Origin: Carbonatibacter sp965199245
GTDB taxonomy: Bacteria; Pseudomonadota; Alphaproteobacteria; Kiloniellales; Kiloniellaceae
Direction: 5' to 3'
DNA: 64,000 nt
NCBI GenBank assembly: GCA_965199245.1
Contig: CBDAQP010000001.1
Coordinates: forward strand, 1-64,000
This document shows, piece by piece, positions 12,001 to 20,812 of this stretch. The translations under genes were made by a program, and so were the position numbers. How positions within the stretch are numbered: the first letter of the stretch is position 1; each line of letters begins with the position of its first letter. The notes under the pieces were generated by a model, which had not been told where the DNA came from, made no database searches, and worked only from the letters and a program-made list of their open reading frames with translations.

Positions 12001-15000
12001 CCCTATCGGAGCCGACTGAATATCCAAAGGTGACTTTGTTATTATCGGCGCGGCTTGCGCCCGCATTAGCATCACCCCGGTTATCAACAATCAGTGTTCC
12101 CTGTCCGTCACCACCTGCGGTAATCCGATTATTGATCGTTTGACCCGTGTCATTCACTGTCACAGAACGACCCACACCGCCAATCGTCAGAGTGGCGTTG
12201 TTGCCCATTGTTATGGAACCACCACCACCATGTTCACTCGTCGAACTCTTTTCAATCGTCACGTGTGACGCTGCGTCCGCTGTCGCGCCACCGCTTATAT
12301 CAATAAAACCGGCGTTTATACTCTCTCTGAAAACAGCAATACCCGCAGACTCATTACTCCCGACAAAAATGCCAGTTAGCCCGCCATCACTGGCTCCAAC
12401 CCGATTGTTAAAGGTGACTGTGTTCCGACGCACCGGATCACCAGCAGAACGCCCGCCAATAATGGTGAGATTACCTCCGCGCGAACCACCATCAGAACGA
12501 CCACCGGTAATTTTATTGCCCACTGCAATATCACCAGTTGATGCGTTGAATATGGCTCCGGCATTAACAATCACCGCAGATGTACCCACATTGCCATCAT
12601 CTGCAACATCGGCATCCTTATCCGCACCCTTGCCCGCAACATCGGTGTCACCACCACCAGACCCGTCACCCTGATTGCCCTCATCACCGGCATCACCGGC
12701 ATCAGCGTCCTTATCAGCAACCTTCACATCGGTGTCGTCACTACCAGACCCGTCGCCCTGATTGCCCTCATCACCGGCATCAGCATCCTTATCAGCAACC
12801 TTCACATCGGTGTCGTCACCACCAGACCCGTCACCCTGATTGCCCTCATCACCGGCATCACCGGCATCAGCATCCTTATCAGCAACCTTCACATCGGTGT
12901 CACCACCACCAGACCCGTCGCCCTGATTGCCCTCATCCCCGGCATCAGCGTCCTTATCAGCAACCTTCACATCGGTGTCACCACCACCAGACCCGTCACC
13001 CTGATTGCCCTCATCCCCGGCATCAGCATCCTTATCAGCGTCCTTATCAGCAACCTTCACATCGGTGTCACCACCACCAGACCCGTCGCCCTGATTGCCC
13101 TCATCCCCGGCATCAGCGTCCTTATCAGCAACCTTCACATCGGTGTCGTCACCACCAGACCCGTCACCCTGATTGCCCTCATCCCCGGCATCCTTATCAG
13201 CGTCCTTATCAGCAACCTTCACATCGGTGTCACCACCACCAGACCCGTCGCCCTGATTGCCCTCATCCCCGGCATCAGCGTCCTTATCAGCGTCCTTATC
13301 AGCAACCTTCACATCGGTGTCACCACCACCAGACCCGTCACCCTGATTGCCCTCATCCCCGGCATCAGCGTCCTTATCAGCGTCCTTATCAGCAACCTTC
13401 ACATCGGTGTCACCAGACCCGTCACCCTGATTGCCCTCATCCCCGGCATCAGCGTCCTTATCAGCAACCTTCACATCGGTGTCGTCACCACCAGACCCGT
13501 CGCCCTGATTGCCCTCATCACCGGCATCAGCATCCTTATCAGCAACCTTCACATCGGTGTCACCAGACCCGTCACCCTGATTGCCCTCATCACTGGCATC
13601 CTTATCAGCGTCCTTATCAGCAACCTTCACATCGGTGTCGTCACCACCAGACCCATCGCCCCCCGACTTAAGGTTCAGCGGCACATCCCTATCCGCATCC
13701 TTACCCTTACCTGCGACATCGGTGCCGTCGCCACGCGACCCATCGCCCTTGGTGTGACGTCCATCCGTCAGCTTAATGGTCTCACCGGACACGTCACCCC
13801 GAAACTCGACAGTCGTCCGCTCATTCGTGTGATTGCCCCCAATCACATCGATATGATCAACATGAACAGCCTTGTTGAAAATCGCATGACCGCCCTTCGA
13901 CGTGTCGCCCACCGTCAACTGCCTGAGGCGTTTGTCGTTCCTGTCCGTCGCGGCATCGTGACCAATCTTTATGTCAAAGGTCGCCTTATTCGGTGCACGG
14001 CCATCACGGCCATTCAAAACCTGAATCGTCCCCTCGCCATCTGCAGCGGCGGTGATCTTCGCCGTGCCAGTGCCCAGAATCATCTGATCGGCAGAGCCAT
14101 TAAAAACAAGATAAGTCCTACCGTTTCCGGGTGTATTGTCGTTTCCGGGTGTATTGTAGTCGTTCAGATTGACACCGCTTTCAATCGTTAAATCGCCACC
14201 GAAAATGTTCCTGGCTTTTGTATCTCGACTGTCTTGAGAGAAAATTATCAAATTACGAACAACAGCATCTCCTGTCACAACAACTTCTGTTAAGTCTCCT
14301 GCCTCTCCTACGTTATGAACAAACAGATCAACCGCCCGAGAGCCTTGCTTTTGAATTTTTCCGATACGGCCCACAAGATCGTTTCCATTGCCCATGAGGC
14401 GCACAACCAACTTCCCCGCCCCATCTGTTCCACTGCGCAAAACCCCAATTCTCTTTCTTCTGGAAGAACTGTACAGACGAACAAACCCACTATTCAATGT
14501 CAGATGATCACCATCTCTCGCTTCCGCCATATCCGTGCTGGTGGTGTCGTTTTCGGCTCTCTCTGTACCATCGGCCCAATTATCAGAACGTGATGAATGA
14601 TATTTGTACTCCACCGCCGCCCGGGCATCAGTCGCCCCATCGCCACCCGACTTATCGCCCTTGTCCGCGACATCAGGACTCTTCTCCTTCACACTGACAT
14701 CAGGACTCTTCTCCTTCACACTGACATCAGGACTCTTCTCCTTCACACTGACATCAGTGCCGTCATCATTAAAGTTATAGCTGTAGTTGACAAGGTTATT
14801 GCCCGCAAAGCTGAACTTCTCCTCGTCCAGGGTGTCATGCGCACTGAACACCTTCTGCGTTCCGCTGGTCAAGGACAGCGGCAAAATCAATCTGACCCTG
14901 TTCGCCTCCGTAAAGTCTCCGTCAAAGGCATAGTCCCCGACCGTCACAAAGGCCCGCGTTGCATCATCCCGCCTCGTCAGGCCATCCCCCAGCGCAATCG

Positions 15001-18000
15001 TCGTCCCCGTCTTGAGCCTCAGGGTGCCCGACAGATAAACAGGACGGGTAAAGGTCACTTTGGCCCCCTCGTTCACAGTCAGGCTGCGCAACCCGTTGTT
15101 CTCACCACTTGCGCCCAGCTGACCCCCAAAGGTCACACCGTCCGCGTGGGTGTTGGCAATGATGATCGTGCCATAATTGCCCCCCGCCGCGCTTGTGATA
15201 TCGCCCGTAATCCGTTGTCCGGCCGTCCCGCCAAAGGTCACAAAACTTCCGTTGCCAAGCTCGAACTCTCTGTCCGCTTTGACATGGCCCCTGAAGGTCG
15301 TCGCATCGCGCGCGGTGATCGTCAGGTTGCCCGCATAAACATCACCGTTAAAGGTCGTTTCCCCATCGGCAACCGTGATCCTGTTCAGGGCGCGACCGTC
15401 GGCACCGATCGACCCCGTAAAGGACACCTTGCGACCCGTGGCATGGCCCGAGCGGTTCCTGATCTCCAGATTGCCCTGTCCGTCATCGCCCGCAACAATG
15501 TTGCCCGTGATCGTTTGCGCGTCCATCGCCCCTGTCCCGCGTCCATTGGTGCCGGTGACCCCGCTGGCATCACCGACAATCAGGGTCGCCCTGTTGCCGA
15601 TTGTGACATTACCGGCAAAGTAACCGGACTGTTCAAGCGTCGCTTTGGTGCCGGTGTCCAGGGTCAGACGGGCCAGTTTGGCAGCATCCGTGCCCAGATC
15701 ATCCTCAAAGGTCACACCGGCTCTGTTGGCAATGGTGATCGCCCCCTGATTATCCTGCGTCGTCGTGATCGCATTGGCAAAACCCTGTGCCCCCGTCCCG
15801 GCAAAGGTCGCAGCCCCCCCCGCCCCATCAAAGACCAGACCGTTGGCCCCGGTGGTGACAGCCCCCTTGAAGGTCGCCGCACCCGCCAACGTCAGGCCCG
15901 CGCGCGTGGTCACAGAGCGGTTAAAGGTCGTCCCGTCGCTGTCGGCATTGACATCAATCGTTCCGGCATAAACAGCACCCTCGAAAACCGTCTGGCCGTT
16001 GTCCAGTGTGATCTGTTTCACTGCGCCCCCACTGGCCCCCACCGCGTGGGCAAAGGTCACTGTCCCGCCGCTGTTGTTCACGCGGATCAGACCACGGTTA
16101 TCAGACCCCGGGGCAATCGCATTCGCCACCCGCTGGTCGCCCGCACCGCCAAAGGTGATTTCAATCTCATCACCCCCGAAAGACAGCACCCCCGTCACGT
16201 CACCCCTGAACAGCGTCCCGTCGTCCGAATGAACCTCGATATTCTCTGCATAAACATCACCGCCAAAGCTCGTGCGGCCATCGCGCAGGGTCAGGCGGTT
16301 CAACTTTTGACCACTTGCGCCCAGCTGGCCCGCAAAGGTCACGCCGTCGGTGTTGGCAACGGTGATTGTGCCATAGTTGCCCCCCGCCGCGCGCGTGATA
16401 TCGCCCGTCACCGTTTGTCCGGACGTGCCGTTAAAGGTGACAGAACCGCTGTTGTTGCCCAGTTTAATCCCTGTCTCTGCCTTGACATCGCCCTTGAAGG
16501 TCGTCGCGTCGCCTGTGGTGATATTGATCGTATCGGCATAAACACCACTGTGAAAGGTCGTCTGACCATCGTCCAGTGTGATCTGCTTGAGAAACCTCCC
16601 ATCGGCACCGACTGACCCGTCAAAGGTCACTTTGTTGGTCGTCGCGTGGGCGTTGTTCACAACCAGGAGACCACGCCCGTCAGACTCCGTGGTGATGTCG
16701 CCCGTTACAGTCTGGTTCGCCGTGCCGTTCAGGGTGATTTTGGCATCATCGTTCCCGGCAAAGGATATGCCGCCTGTGGTGACATTGCGCCTGAACTCTG
16801 CGCCATCGGTCGAACTGACCCCGAGACCCTGTGCAAAAACACGGCCATTAAACACCGCCACACCATCGCTCACCGTGATCTTTTGCAGGACTTTGCCATT
16901 ATTGCCACCCCTCCCGATCCGGCCCGTAAAGGTGACTGTGTTGCCAGTGGCATCGCCTGTGTTGTTCACAACCAGAAGACCACGCCCGTCAAAATCCGTG
17001 ATGATGTCGCCCGTCACGGTCTGGTTCACAACACCGTTCAGGGTGATTTGGGCCGCATCGTTCCCGCCAAAGGATATGCCGCCTGTGGTGACATTGCGCC
17101 TGAACTCTGCGCCATCGGTCGAACTGACCTCAAGACCCTGTGCAAAAACAGCACCCCTGAACACCGCCACACCATCGCTCACCGTGAGTCGTGCAAGATC
17201 GTTGCCGGTCTCCGTCGCGCCAACAGCATCCTCAAAGGTCACAGTCCCGCCGCTGTTATTCACAACAACAGACCCCCGCTTGCCCGTGCTGTTGCGGATG
17301 TCTGCCTGAATGGTCTGGTGGCCAGACCCGCCAAAGGTTATGGTGCTCGCATCGCCCAGGCTCAGGCCACCCGCCAGATAAACATTGCCTGCAAAGGTCG
17401 CACTGGAGTTATCCTCCAGGGTCAGGCTGTTCAGCTTCGTGCCACTTGCGCCCAGCTGGCCCGCAAAGGTGACGCCGTCATCGTTGGCAATGATGATCGT
17501 GCCATAGTTGCCCCCCGATGCGCTCGTGATATTACCCGCAATCGTTTGGGACTCTGTCCCGTTAAACGCGACCCGTGACCCGTTGGCGAACGTCAGGCCG
17601 TTCTCGAGGTAAACATTACCCGCAAAGGCCGCCTTGACATTATTGTTCAGCGTCACGCGGGAGAGGCCATTGTTCGCACCACTCGCGCCCAGGCTCCCCT
17701 TGAAACTCACACCGCCCGCGTGGGTGTTGGCAATGACGATCGTGCCATAATTGCCACCCGATGCACTCGTGATATTGCCCGTGATTGTTTGTCTGGCGGC
17801 ATCAGTTCCTGGGGCATTAACAAAGGTGACAGCACTTCCGTCGCCAAGTTTGATCTCTGTGTCTGCCTTGACATCGCCCCTGAAAACTGTCGCGTCGCCT
17901 GTGGTGATCGTGATCGTATCGGCATAAACACCCTTGTGAAAGGTCGTCCGACCGTCTTTCAGCGTGATCTGTCTGAGGGCCGTCCCATCGAAACCAATCT

Positions 18001-20449
18001 GACCCGTAAAGGTGACTTTGTTGTTATTGGGATTGGTGATGCCATTACCCCGGTTATCAACAATCAGTGTCCCCTGTCCGTCACCGCCTGCGGTAATCTG
18101 GCCATTGATCGTTTGCCCCGTGTCATCCACTGCCGGAAGACGGCCCGCACCGCCAATGGTCAGGGTGGCAGATCCGGAATAATCCGAAAGCTCAACACGA
18201 GTCCCTGATATGTCGAAATTCAGATTTTTTTCAACTGTTGCGTGACCGCCATTGACCTCCAAAACGTAAGACTCGACATCTTCTTTAAAAACAGCGTTCC
18301 CACCCACAAAGAGCTTCGGCAACGGGTCGCCGCCCGAGCCGATCCGACCATTAAAGGTCACTTTATGTTGCCGATGACCAGAACGGCCCCCGATAATTCT
18401 AACTGAAGCCGCAGAATCATCACTAACAACAATTTCATTGTCAACTGTGATATCACCAGCTAAGGCATTGAAAACAGCCCCTGCGCCGCTCCAACCGGTC
18501 GATGTCAGCCTGATCGTATCACCGGACACATCACCCCGAAACTCGACAATCGCCCGCTCGTTTCGCTGATTATCCGCAATCACATCGATATGATCAACAT
18601 GAACGCCCTTGTTGAAAATCGCATGACCGCCCTTCGACGAGTCGCCCACCGTCAACTGCTTGAGGCGTCTGTCGTTCGCATCCGTCGCGTCATCGTGACC
18701 AATCTCTATGTCAAAGGTCACCTTATGCGGTGCAAGGCTATAAAGGGAATCCAGAACCTGAATCGTGCCCTCGCCATCTGCGGCGGTGGTGATCTTCGCA
18801 GTGCCCGAAATCCTTTGATCGGAATTGCCGTTAAAGGTGACAGAACCACTGCTCGCGCCCAGTTTGATCCCTGTTTCTGCCTTGACATCGCCCTTGAAAA
18901 CTGTCGCGTCGCTTGTGTCGATCGTGATCGACCTGGCATAAACACCCTCTTGAAAGATCGTCCGACCATCGCTCAGCGTGATCTGCCTGAGGGCCGTCCC
19001 ATCGGCACCAACCTGATTAAAAAATACGACTCTGTTGTTATCGGCGAAGGTGGTGACATCACCCCGGTTATCAACAATCAGCGTTCCCTGTCCGTCACCG
19101 CCTGCGGAAATCCGACCCGCGATAAATTGACCCTCGCCAATCACCGTCGCAAGACGGCCCGCACCGCCAATGGTCAGGGTGGCTGACCCGGCGTTGTCCG
19201 CAAGCGTCACTCCGGCTGTCAGGTTTTCCTCAACCGTTGCCTGTGAGGCCTCACCTGCCGCGTTACCGCCAGTCACGTTAAGGTAAGAAGCCACAGAACT
19301 TTTAAAGACAGCAGAACCCACAGACCAACCATCACCAACGGAGACCCCCGCCAACTTTCCTCCAATCCTACCTGTAAAGGTGATCGTATCCGAACCACCC
19401 TTGTCACTGTCATAGATCCGCAGATAACCTTCGCCCGCAGACGCACCGTCAATGGTCAAGCCAACCGTTTTATCACCGCCCAACGCATTGAAAATAACCG
19501 TGGCCTCAACGATTACGCCATGGCGGCCCACGCTCTCTTCCAGCCTCATGGCACCACCAGACACGTCACCCCGAAACTCGACAACCGCGTCCTCATCCCA
19601 GCGATCACCCGCAATCACATCAATACGATCAACATGAACGTCCCTGTTGAAAATCGCATTACCGCCCTTATCCGAATCGCCCACCGTCAACTGCCTGAGG
19701 CGTTTGTCGTTCGAACCAATCCCTATGTCAAAGGTCGCTGTCTTCGATTTGTCGTTATTCACACCGTTCAAAACCTGAATCGTGCCCTCGCCATCTGCGG
19801 CGGCGGTGATCCTTGCCGTGCCAGTGCCCGAAATCCTTTGATTGGCAGACCCATTAAAAACAAGATAAGCACGCTTGTTTGCACCGCCATCGTTCAGAAT
19901 GGCACCGCCCTCAATCGTTAAATCACCGCCGAAAACGACCCTGGCTCTTGATGAACTGATCGGATACGAAGCTTTAGGATCAGGAGTCGCGTCAATCGAC
20001 AGATTATTGACAACAGCATCTCGCGCAACAATAACTTCTGCTACTCTTTTCTCGCCTGCGGCGTTCCAAACAAACAGATCAACCGCCTGAGGGCCTTGCT
20101 TTTTTATTTCTCCGATACGGCCCGTCAGATCGGATGCAAAGCGCCCAAGCTGCAAAATCAACCGCCCTGACCCACTTGTTCCACTGCGCAAAACACCAAT
20201 TCTCTTGCTTCTGGAATTATGTCGCAGAATAACAGTGCCCTTGGTCAATGTCAGATGATCACCTTCTCTCGCTGCCCGAATATCGCTGCTGGGGCCAGTT
20301 CTCTCTTCACCATTGGCCCAGGTATCAAAGGCTTCTGAATACGTGTACTCCACCGCCGTCTGGGCAAAGGCACCAGAACCAACGCTTGCCGCCAGAACAA
20401 CAGCAAACACACCAGCCAACAAGGACGATCCAGAAGAAAGACGACGCAT
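8975..20449 (-). CDS. Giant autotransporter-like surface protein with two tandem passengers, no beta-barrel
   Basis: Encodes about 3,824 residues from ATG 20449. An upstream GTG at 20464 is possible, but 20449 matches the start of the sister gene at 50560. A Sec signal peptide (MRRLSSGSSLLAG to AFA, cut before QT) indicates export. Residues 31 to about 1,890 form a passenger of repeated beta-helix-like modules (motifs such as QTVTGDIT, GTIIIANTHADGV, LTLNDD). A linker with three copies of SVKEKSPDV follows, then a second passenger opening with AAVEYKYHSSRSDNW, homologous to the mature N-terminus. This second passenger is interrupted at about residues 2,260-2,615 by an acidic array. The ORF ends in VSPDPSP, which is the antisense reading of the inverted big array. 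The autotransporter barrel found in the sister gene is absent, so the gene appears truncated by a rearrangement or misjoined. As shown it could be secreted to the periplasm but not anchored. Confidence 0.85.
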   Translation of the reverse strand: MRRLSSGSSLLAGVFAVVLAASVGSGAFAQTAVEYTYSEAFDTWANGEERTGPSSDIRAAREGDHLTLTKGTVILRHNSRSKRIGVLRSGTSGSGRLILQLGRFASDLTGRIGEIKKQGPQAVDLFVWNAAGEKRVAEVIVARDAVVNNLSIDATPDPKASYPISSSRARVVFGGDLTIEGGAILNDGGANKRAYLVFNGSANQRISGTGTARITAAADGEGTIQVLNGVNNDKSKTATFDIGIGSNDKRLRQLTVGDSDKGGNAIFNRDVHVDRIDVIAGDRWDEDAVVEFRGDVSGGAMRLEESVGRHGVIVEATVIFNALGGDKTVGLTIDGASAGEGYLRIYDSDKGGSDTITFTGRIGGKLAGVSVGDGWSVGSAVFKSSVASYLNVTGGNAAGEASQATVEENLTAGVTLADNAGSATLTIGGAGRLATVIGEGQFIAGRISAGGDGQGTLIVDNRGDVTTFADNNRVVFFNQVGADGTALRQITLSDGRTIFQEGVYARSITIDTSDATVFKGDVKAETGIKLGASSGSVTFNGNSDQRISGTAKITTAADGEGTIQVLDSLYSLAPHKVTFDIEIGHDDATDANDRRLKQLTVGDSSKGGHAIFNKGVHVDHIDVIADNQRNERAIVEFRGDVSGDTIRLTSTGWSGAGAVFNALAGDITVDNEIVVSDDSAASVRIIGGRSGHRQHKVTFNGRIGSGGDPLPKLFVGGNAVFKEDVESYVLEVNGGHATVEKNLNFDISGTRVELSDYSGSATLTIGGAGRLPAVDDTGQTINGQITAGGDGQGTLIVDNRGNGITNPNNNKVTFTGQIGFDGTALRQITLKDGRTTFHKGVYADTITITTGDATVFRGDVKADTEIKLGDGSAVTFVNAPGTDAARQTITGNITSASGGNYGTIVIANTHAGGVSFKGSLGASGANNGLSRVTLNNNVKAAFAGNVYLENGLTFANGSRVAFNGTESQTIAGNITSASGGNYGTIIIANDDGVTFAGQLGASGTKLNSLTLEDNSSATFAGNVYLAGGLSLGDASTITFGGSGHQTIQADIRNSTGKRGSVVVNNSGGTVTFEDAVGATETGNDLARLTVSDGVAVFRGAVFAQGLEVSSTDGAEFRRNVTTGGISFGGNDAAQITLNGVVNQTVTGDIITDFDGRGLLVVNNTGDATGNTVTFTGRIGRGGNNGKVLQKITVSDGVAVFNGRVFAQGLGVSSTDGAEFRRNVTTGGISFAGNDDAKITLNGTANQTVTGDITTESDGRGLLVVNNAHATTNKVTFDGSVGADGRFLKQITLDDGQTTFHSGVYADTINITTGDATTFKGDVKAETGIKLGNNSGSVTFNGTSGQTVTGDITRAAGGNYGTITVANTDGVTFAGQLGASGQKLNRLTLRDGRTSFGGDVYAENIEVHSDDGTLFRGDVTGVLSFGGDEIEITFGGAGDQRVANAIAPGSDNRGLIRVNNSGGTVTFAHAVGASGGAVKQITLDNGQTVFEGAVYAGTIDVNADSDGTTFNRSVTTRAGLTLAGAATFKGAVTTGANGLVFDGAGGAATFAGTGAQGFANAITTTQDNQGAITIANRAGVTFEDDLGTDAAKLARLTLDTGTKATLEQSGYFAGNVTIGNRATLIVGDASGVTGTNGRGTGAMDAQTITGNIVAGDDGQGNLEIRNRSGHATGRKVSFTGSIGADGRALNRITVADGETTFNGDVYAGNLTITARDATTFRGHVKADREFELGNGSFVTFGGTAGQRITGDITSAAGGNYGTIIIANTHADGVTFGGQLGASGENNGLRSLTVNEGAKVTFTRPVYLSGTLRLKTGTTIALGDGLTRRDDATRAFVTVGDYAFDGDFTEANRVRLILPLSLTSGTQKVFSAHDTLDEEKFSFAGNNLVNYSYNFNDDGTDVSVKEKSPDVSVKEKSPDVSVKEKSPDVADKGDKSGGDGATDARAAVEYKYHSSRSDNWADGTERAENDTTSTDMAEARDGDHLTLNSGFVRLYSSSRRKRIGVLRSGTDGAGKLVVRLMGNGNDLVGRIGKIQKQGSRAVDLFVHNVGEAGDLTEVVVTGDAVVRNLIIFSQDSRDTKARNIFGGDLTIESGVNLNDYNTPGNDNTPGNGRTYLVFNGSADQMILGTGTAKITAAADGEGTIQVLNGRDGRAPNKATFDIKIGHDAATDRNDKRLRQLTVGDTSKGGHAIFNKAVHVDHIDVIGGNHTNERTTVEFRGDVSGETIKLTDGRHTKGDGSRGDGTDVAGKGKDADRDVPLNLKSGGDGSGGDDTDVKVADKDADKDASDEGNQGDGSGDTDVKVADKDADAGDEGNQGDGSGGDDTDVKVADKDADAGDEGNQGDGSGDTDVKVADKDADKDADAGDEGNQGDGSGGGDTDVKVADKDADKDADAGDEGNQGDGSGGGDTDVKVADKDADKDAGDEGNQGDGSGGDDTDVKVADKDADAGDEGNQGDGSGGGDTDVKVADKDADKDADAGDEGNQGDGSGGGDTDVKVADKDADAGDEGNQGDGSGGGDTDVKVADKDADAGDAGDEGNQGDGSGGDDTDVKVADKDADAGDEGNQGDGSGSDDTDVKVADKDADAGDAGDEGNQGDGSGGGDTDVAGKGADKDADVADDGNVGTSAVIVNAGAIFNASTGDIAVGNKITGGRSDGGSRGGNLTIIGGRSAGDPVRRNTVTFNNRVGASDGGLTGIFVGSNESAGIAVFRESINAGFIDISGGATADAASHVTIEKSSTSEHGGGGSITMGNNATLTIGGVGRSVTVNDTGQTINNRITAGGDGQGTLIVDNRGDANAGASRADNNKVTFGYSVGSDRDALKQITLSDGRTTFNKGVYAGSITIDTGDATVFRGDVKAETGFQLGATSGSVTFDGTTGQTVTGNITSAAGGDYGAIIIANTHADGVRFKGSLGASGNNNGLSRVTLNNTVSATFEGNVYLAGGLKLGDESAITFGGSGNQTIQAGIRNNTGKNNTGKQGFVFVNNSGTTHKTVTFEDAVGASGAGNDLAGLAVRDGVAVFRGDVFARVLLVESTDGAEFRGNVTTGALGISFAVNDEAKITLNGVVNQTVTGDITPDSDGRGRLVVHNAGHANDNTVTFTGRIGSTRNLRIVSVGDSGFAGSAVFKEDVNSRLFRVTGGDAAGGASQATVEKDLFAPVELRDNAGSATLTIGGAGRLAMVNDAGKRFSRSIVAGGDGQGTLIVDNRGDAGRGRPDNNKVTFIARIGSDSKALRQITLSDGRTTFSSDVYADTINITTGDATVFKGDVKADTGIKLGNNSGSVTFDGTAGQTVTGNITTDAHNQGSIIIANTHADGVSFKGALGTNSAKLANLTLRGNATAANASRAAFAGNVYLNGNLTLGENTRVTLNGSGDQEISATITNGGTAGRGDIVVNNSGGTVTFANAVGGSGGALKQITLDDGQTVFEGAVYAGTITVNSADVTTFNGAVSATAFKFGASATANSRVTFGGSTAQTITPAITTDANNQGAITIANRAGVTFEGNLGTDAARLARLTLDTGTKATLEQSGYFAGNVTIGNRATLIVGDASGVTGTNGRGTGVRDAQTITGNIVAGDDGQGNLEIRNRSRRATGRKVSFTGSIGADGRALNRITVADGETTFNGDVYAGNLTITALERTTFKGNVKTRFELGDGSFVTFGGTAGQRITGDITSASGGNYGTIIIANTHADGVTFGGQLGASGANNGLRSLTVNEGAKVTFTRPVYLSGTLRLKTGTTIALGDGLTRRDDATQAFVTVGDYAFDGDFTEANRVRLILPLSLTSGTQKVFSAHDTLDKEKFSFAGNNLVNYSYDFDDDGTDVTVTVSPDPSP
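9000..9010. other. Orientation-switch junction with 11-bp palindrome
   Basis: Passenger sequence of the minus-strand giant gene ends at about 9010 and the inverted repeat array begins at about 9000. The joint is the odd palindrome GTCACAGTGAC. In the equivalent place at about 14760 the first passenger continues smoothly after NDDGTDV into a linker in normal orientation. The breakpoint is seen directly; its cause (inversion, fold-back or assembly join) is inference. Confidence 0.6.
9025..10005 (-). repeat. Direct repeat copy 1 (about 0.98 kb) of passenger end
   Basis: This segment of the giant gene is nearly identical to 14767-15755 in the same gene and same orientation, with an offset of 5,742-5,748 bp and one 6-bp difference. 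It encodes the last part of the passenger, ending in the YSYDFDDDGTDV region. The two copies show that the giant gene arose by duplication of a whole passenger, or is being homogenised by gene conversion. Confidence 0.85.
12600..13665 (-). repeat. Internal acidic-repeat array inside the giant protein
   Basis: About 1.05 kb of tandem units reading on the minus strand as GDEGNQGDGSGGDDTDVKVADKDAD and variants (SGGGD, SGGDD, SGD). It is far more varied in linker length than the big left array. It interrupts the second passenger after a VPLNLKSGG segment and returns to passenger sequence at VADDGNVGTSAVIVNAG. The same peptide is encoded on the opposite strand at 1-8999, so the two arrays form large inverted repeats around 9.0-12.6 kb. 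Confidence 0.9.
14670..14757 (-). repeat. Three-copy 27-bp repeat in the inter-passenger linker
   Basis: Three perfect or near-perfect 27-bp units encode SVKEKSPDV in the linker between the two passengers of the giant protein. The unit is in frame and charged, as expected of a flexible spacer. Confidence 0.9.
14767..15755 (-). repeat. Direct repeat copy 2 (about 0.98 kb) of passenger end
   Basis: Second copy of the passenger-end block also found at 9025-10005. Much of it is also shared with the sister autotransporter at about 46.4-47.2 kb. The shared stretches are long and nearly identical, which suggests recent duplication or gene conversion. Confidence 0.85.
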
Positions 20450-20500
20450 CGCAAGACCCCACACTGTTCAAAGGATTATCCAAAAACAACAGGCAAGTCA

Positions 20501-20682
20501 GGGCCAACCAATCAGGGCCAACCAATCAGGGCCAACCAATCAGGGCCAACCAATCAGGGCCAACCAATCAGGGCCAACCAATCAGGGCCAACCAATCAGG
20601 GCCAACCAATCAGGGCCAACCAATCAGGGCCAACCAATCAGGGCCAACCAATCAGGGCCAACCAATCAGGGCCAACCAATCA
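20501..20682 (-). repeat. Leader VNTR: 13 copies of a 14-bp unit
   Basis: Thirteen perfect head-to-tail copies of GGGCCAACCAATCA (TGATTGGTTGGCCC on the coding strand) lie between the start codon of the giant gene (20449) and its probable -35 box (20715-20720). They would be transcribed as untranslated leader. The unit aligns with the 15-bp unit in the leader of the sister gene (10 of 13 core positions). Copy-number change here could alter leader structure or mRNA stability. Confidence 0.95.
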
Positions 20683-20712
20683 AAAAAAGAATCGTAGCAG
20701 ATATAAGAAAAG

Positions 20713-20754
20713 GATGTCAAGGATTTTATCGTCAAAAAACAATATTTCTTGCAC
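20713..20754 (-). promoter_or_regulatory. Conserved promoter block of autotransporter family (giant gene)
   Basis: About 42 bp are almost identical to 50779-50820 upstream of the sister autotransporter. On the minus strand the block reads ATATTGTTTTTTGACGAT, then AAAATCCTTGACATC, giving a clear TTGACA -35 box at 20715-20720. A candidate -10 (TACGAT) lies 18 bp downstream next to the 14-bp repeats. Conservation of the AT-rich upstream part suggests an UP element or regulator site. The -10 assignment is tentative. Confidence 0.55.
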
Positions 20755-20812
20755 CCACCCCAACATTGAAAATGACCGTCCCCGTTATCGTCCCGCTTAA
20801 AGATGCACTCCT

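Noticed and set aside
12600..13665. RTX or EF-hand calcium-binding repeat
   Set aside because: The peptide is Asp/Gly-rich but does not fit the RTX nonapeptide or the EF-hand spacing.
12580..13671. Plus-strand ORF rich in HPYQQPSHRC
   Set aside because: It is the complement of the internal acidic array.
9095..20090. Many plus-strand ORFs (for example 14597-16615)
   Set aside because: They are antisense shadows of the giant autotransporter. The minus strand has the signal peptide and passenger repeats.
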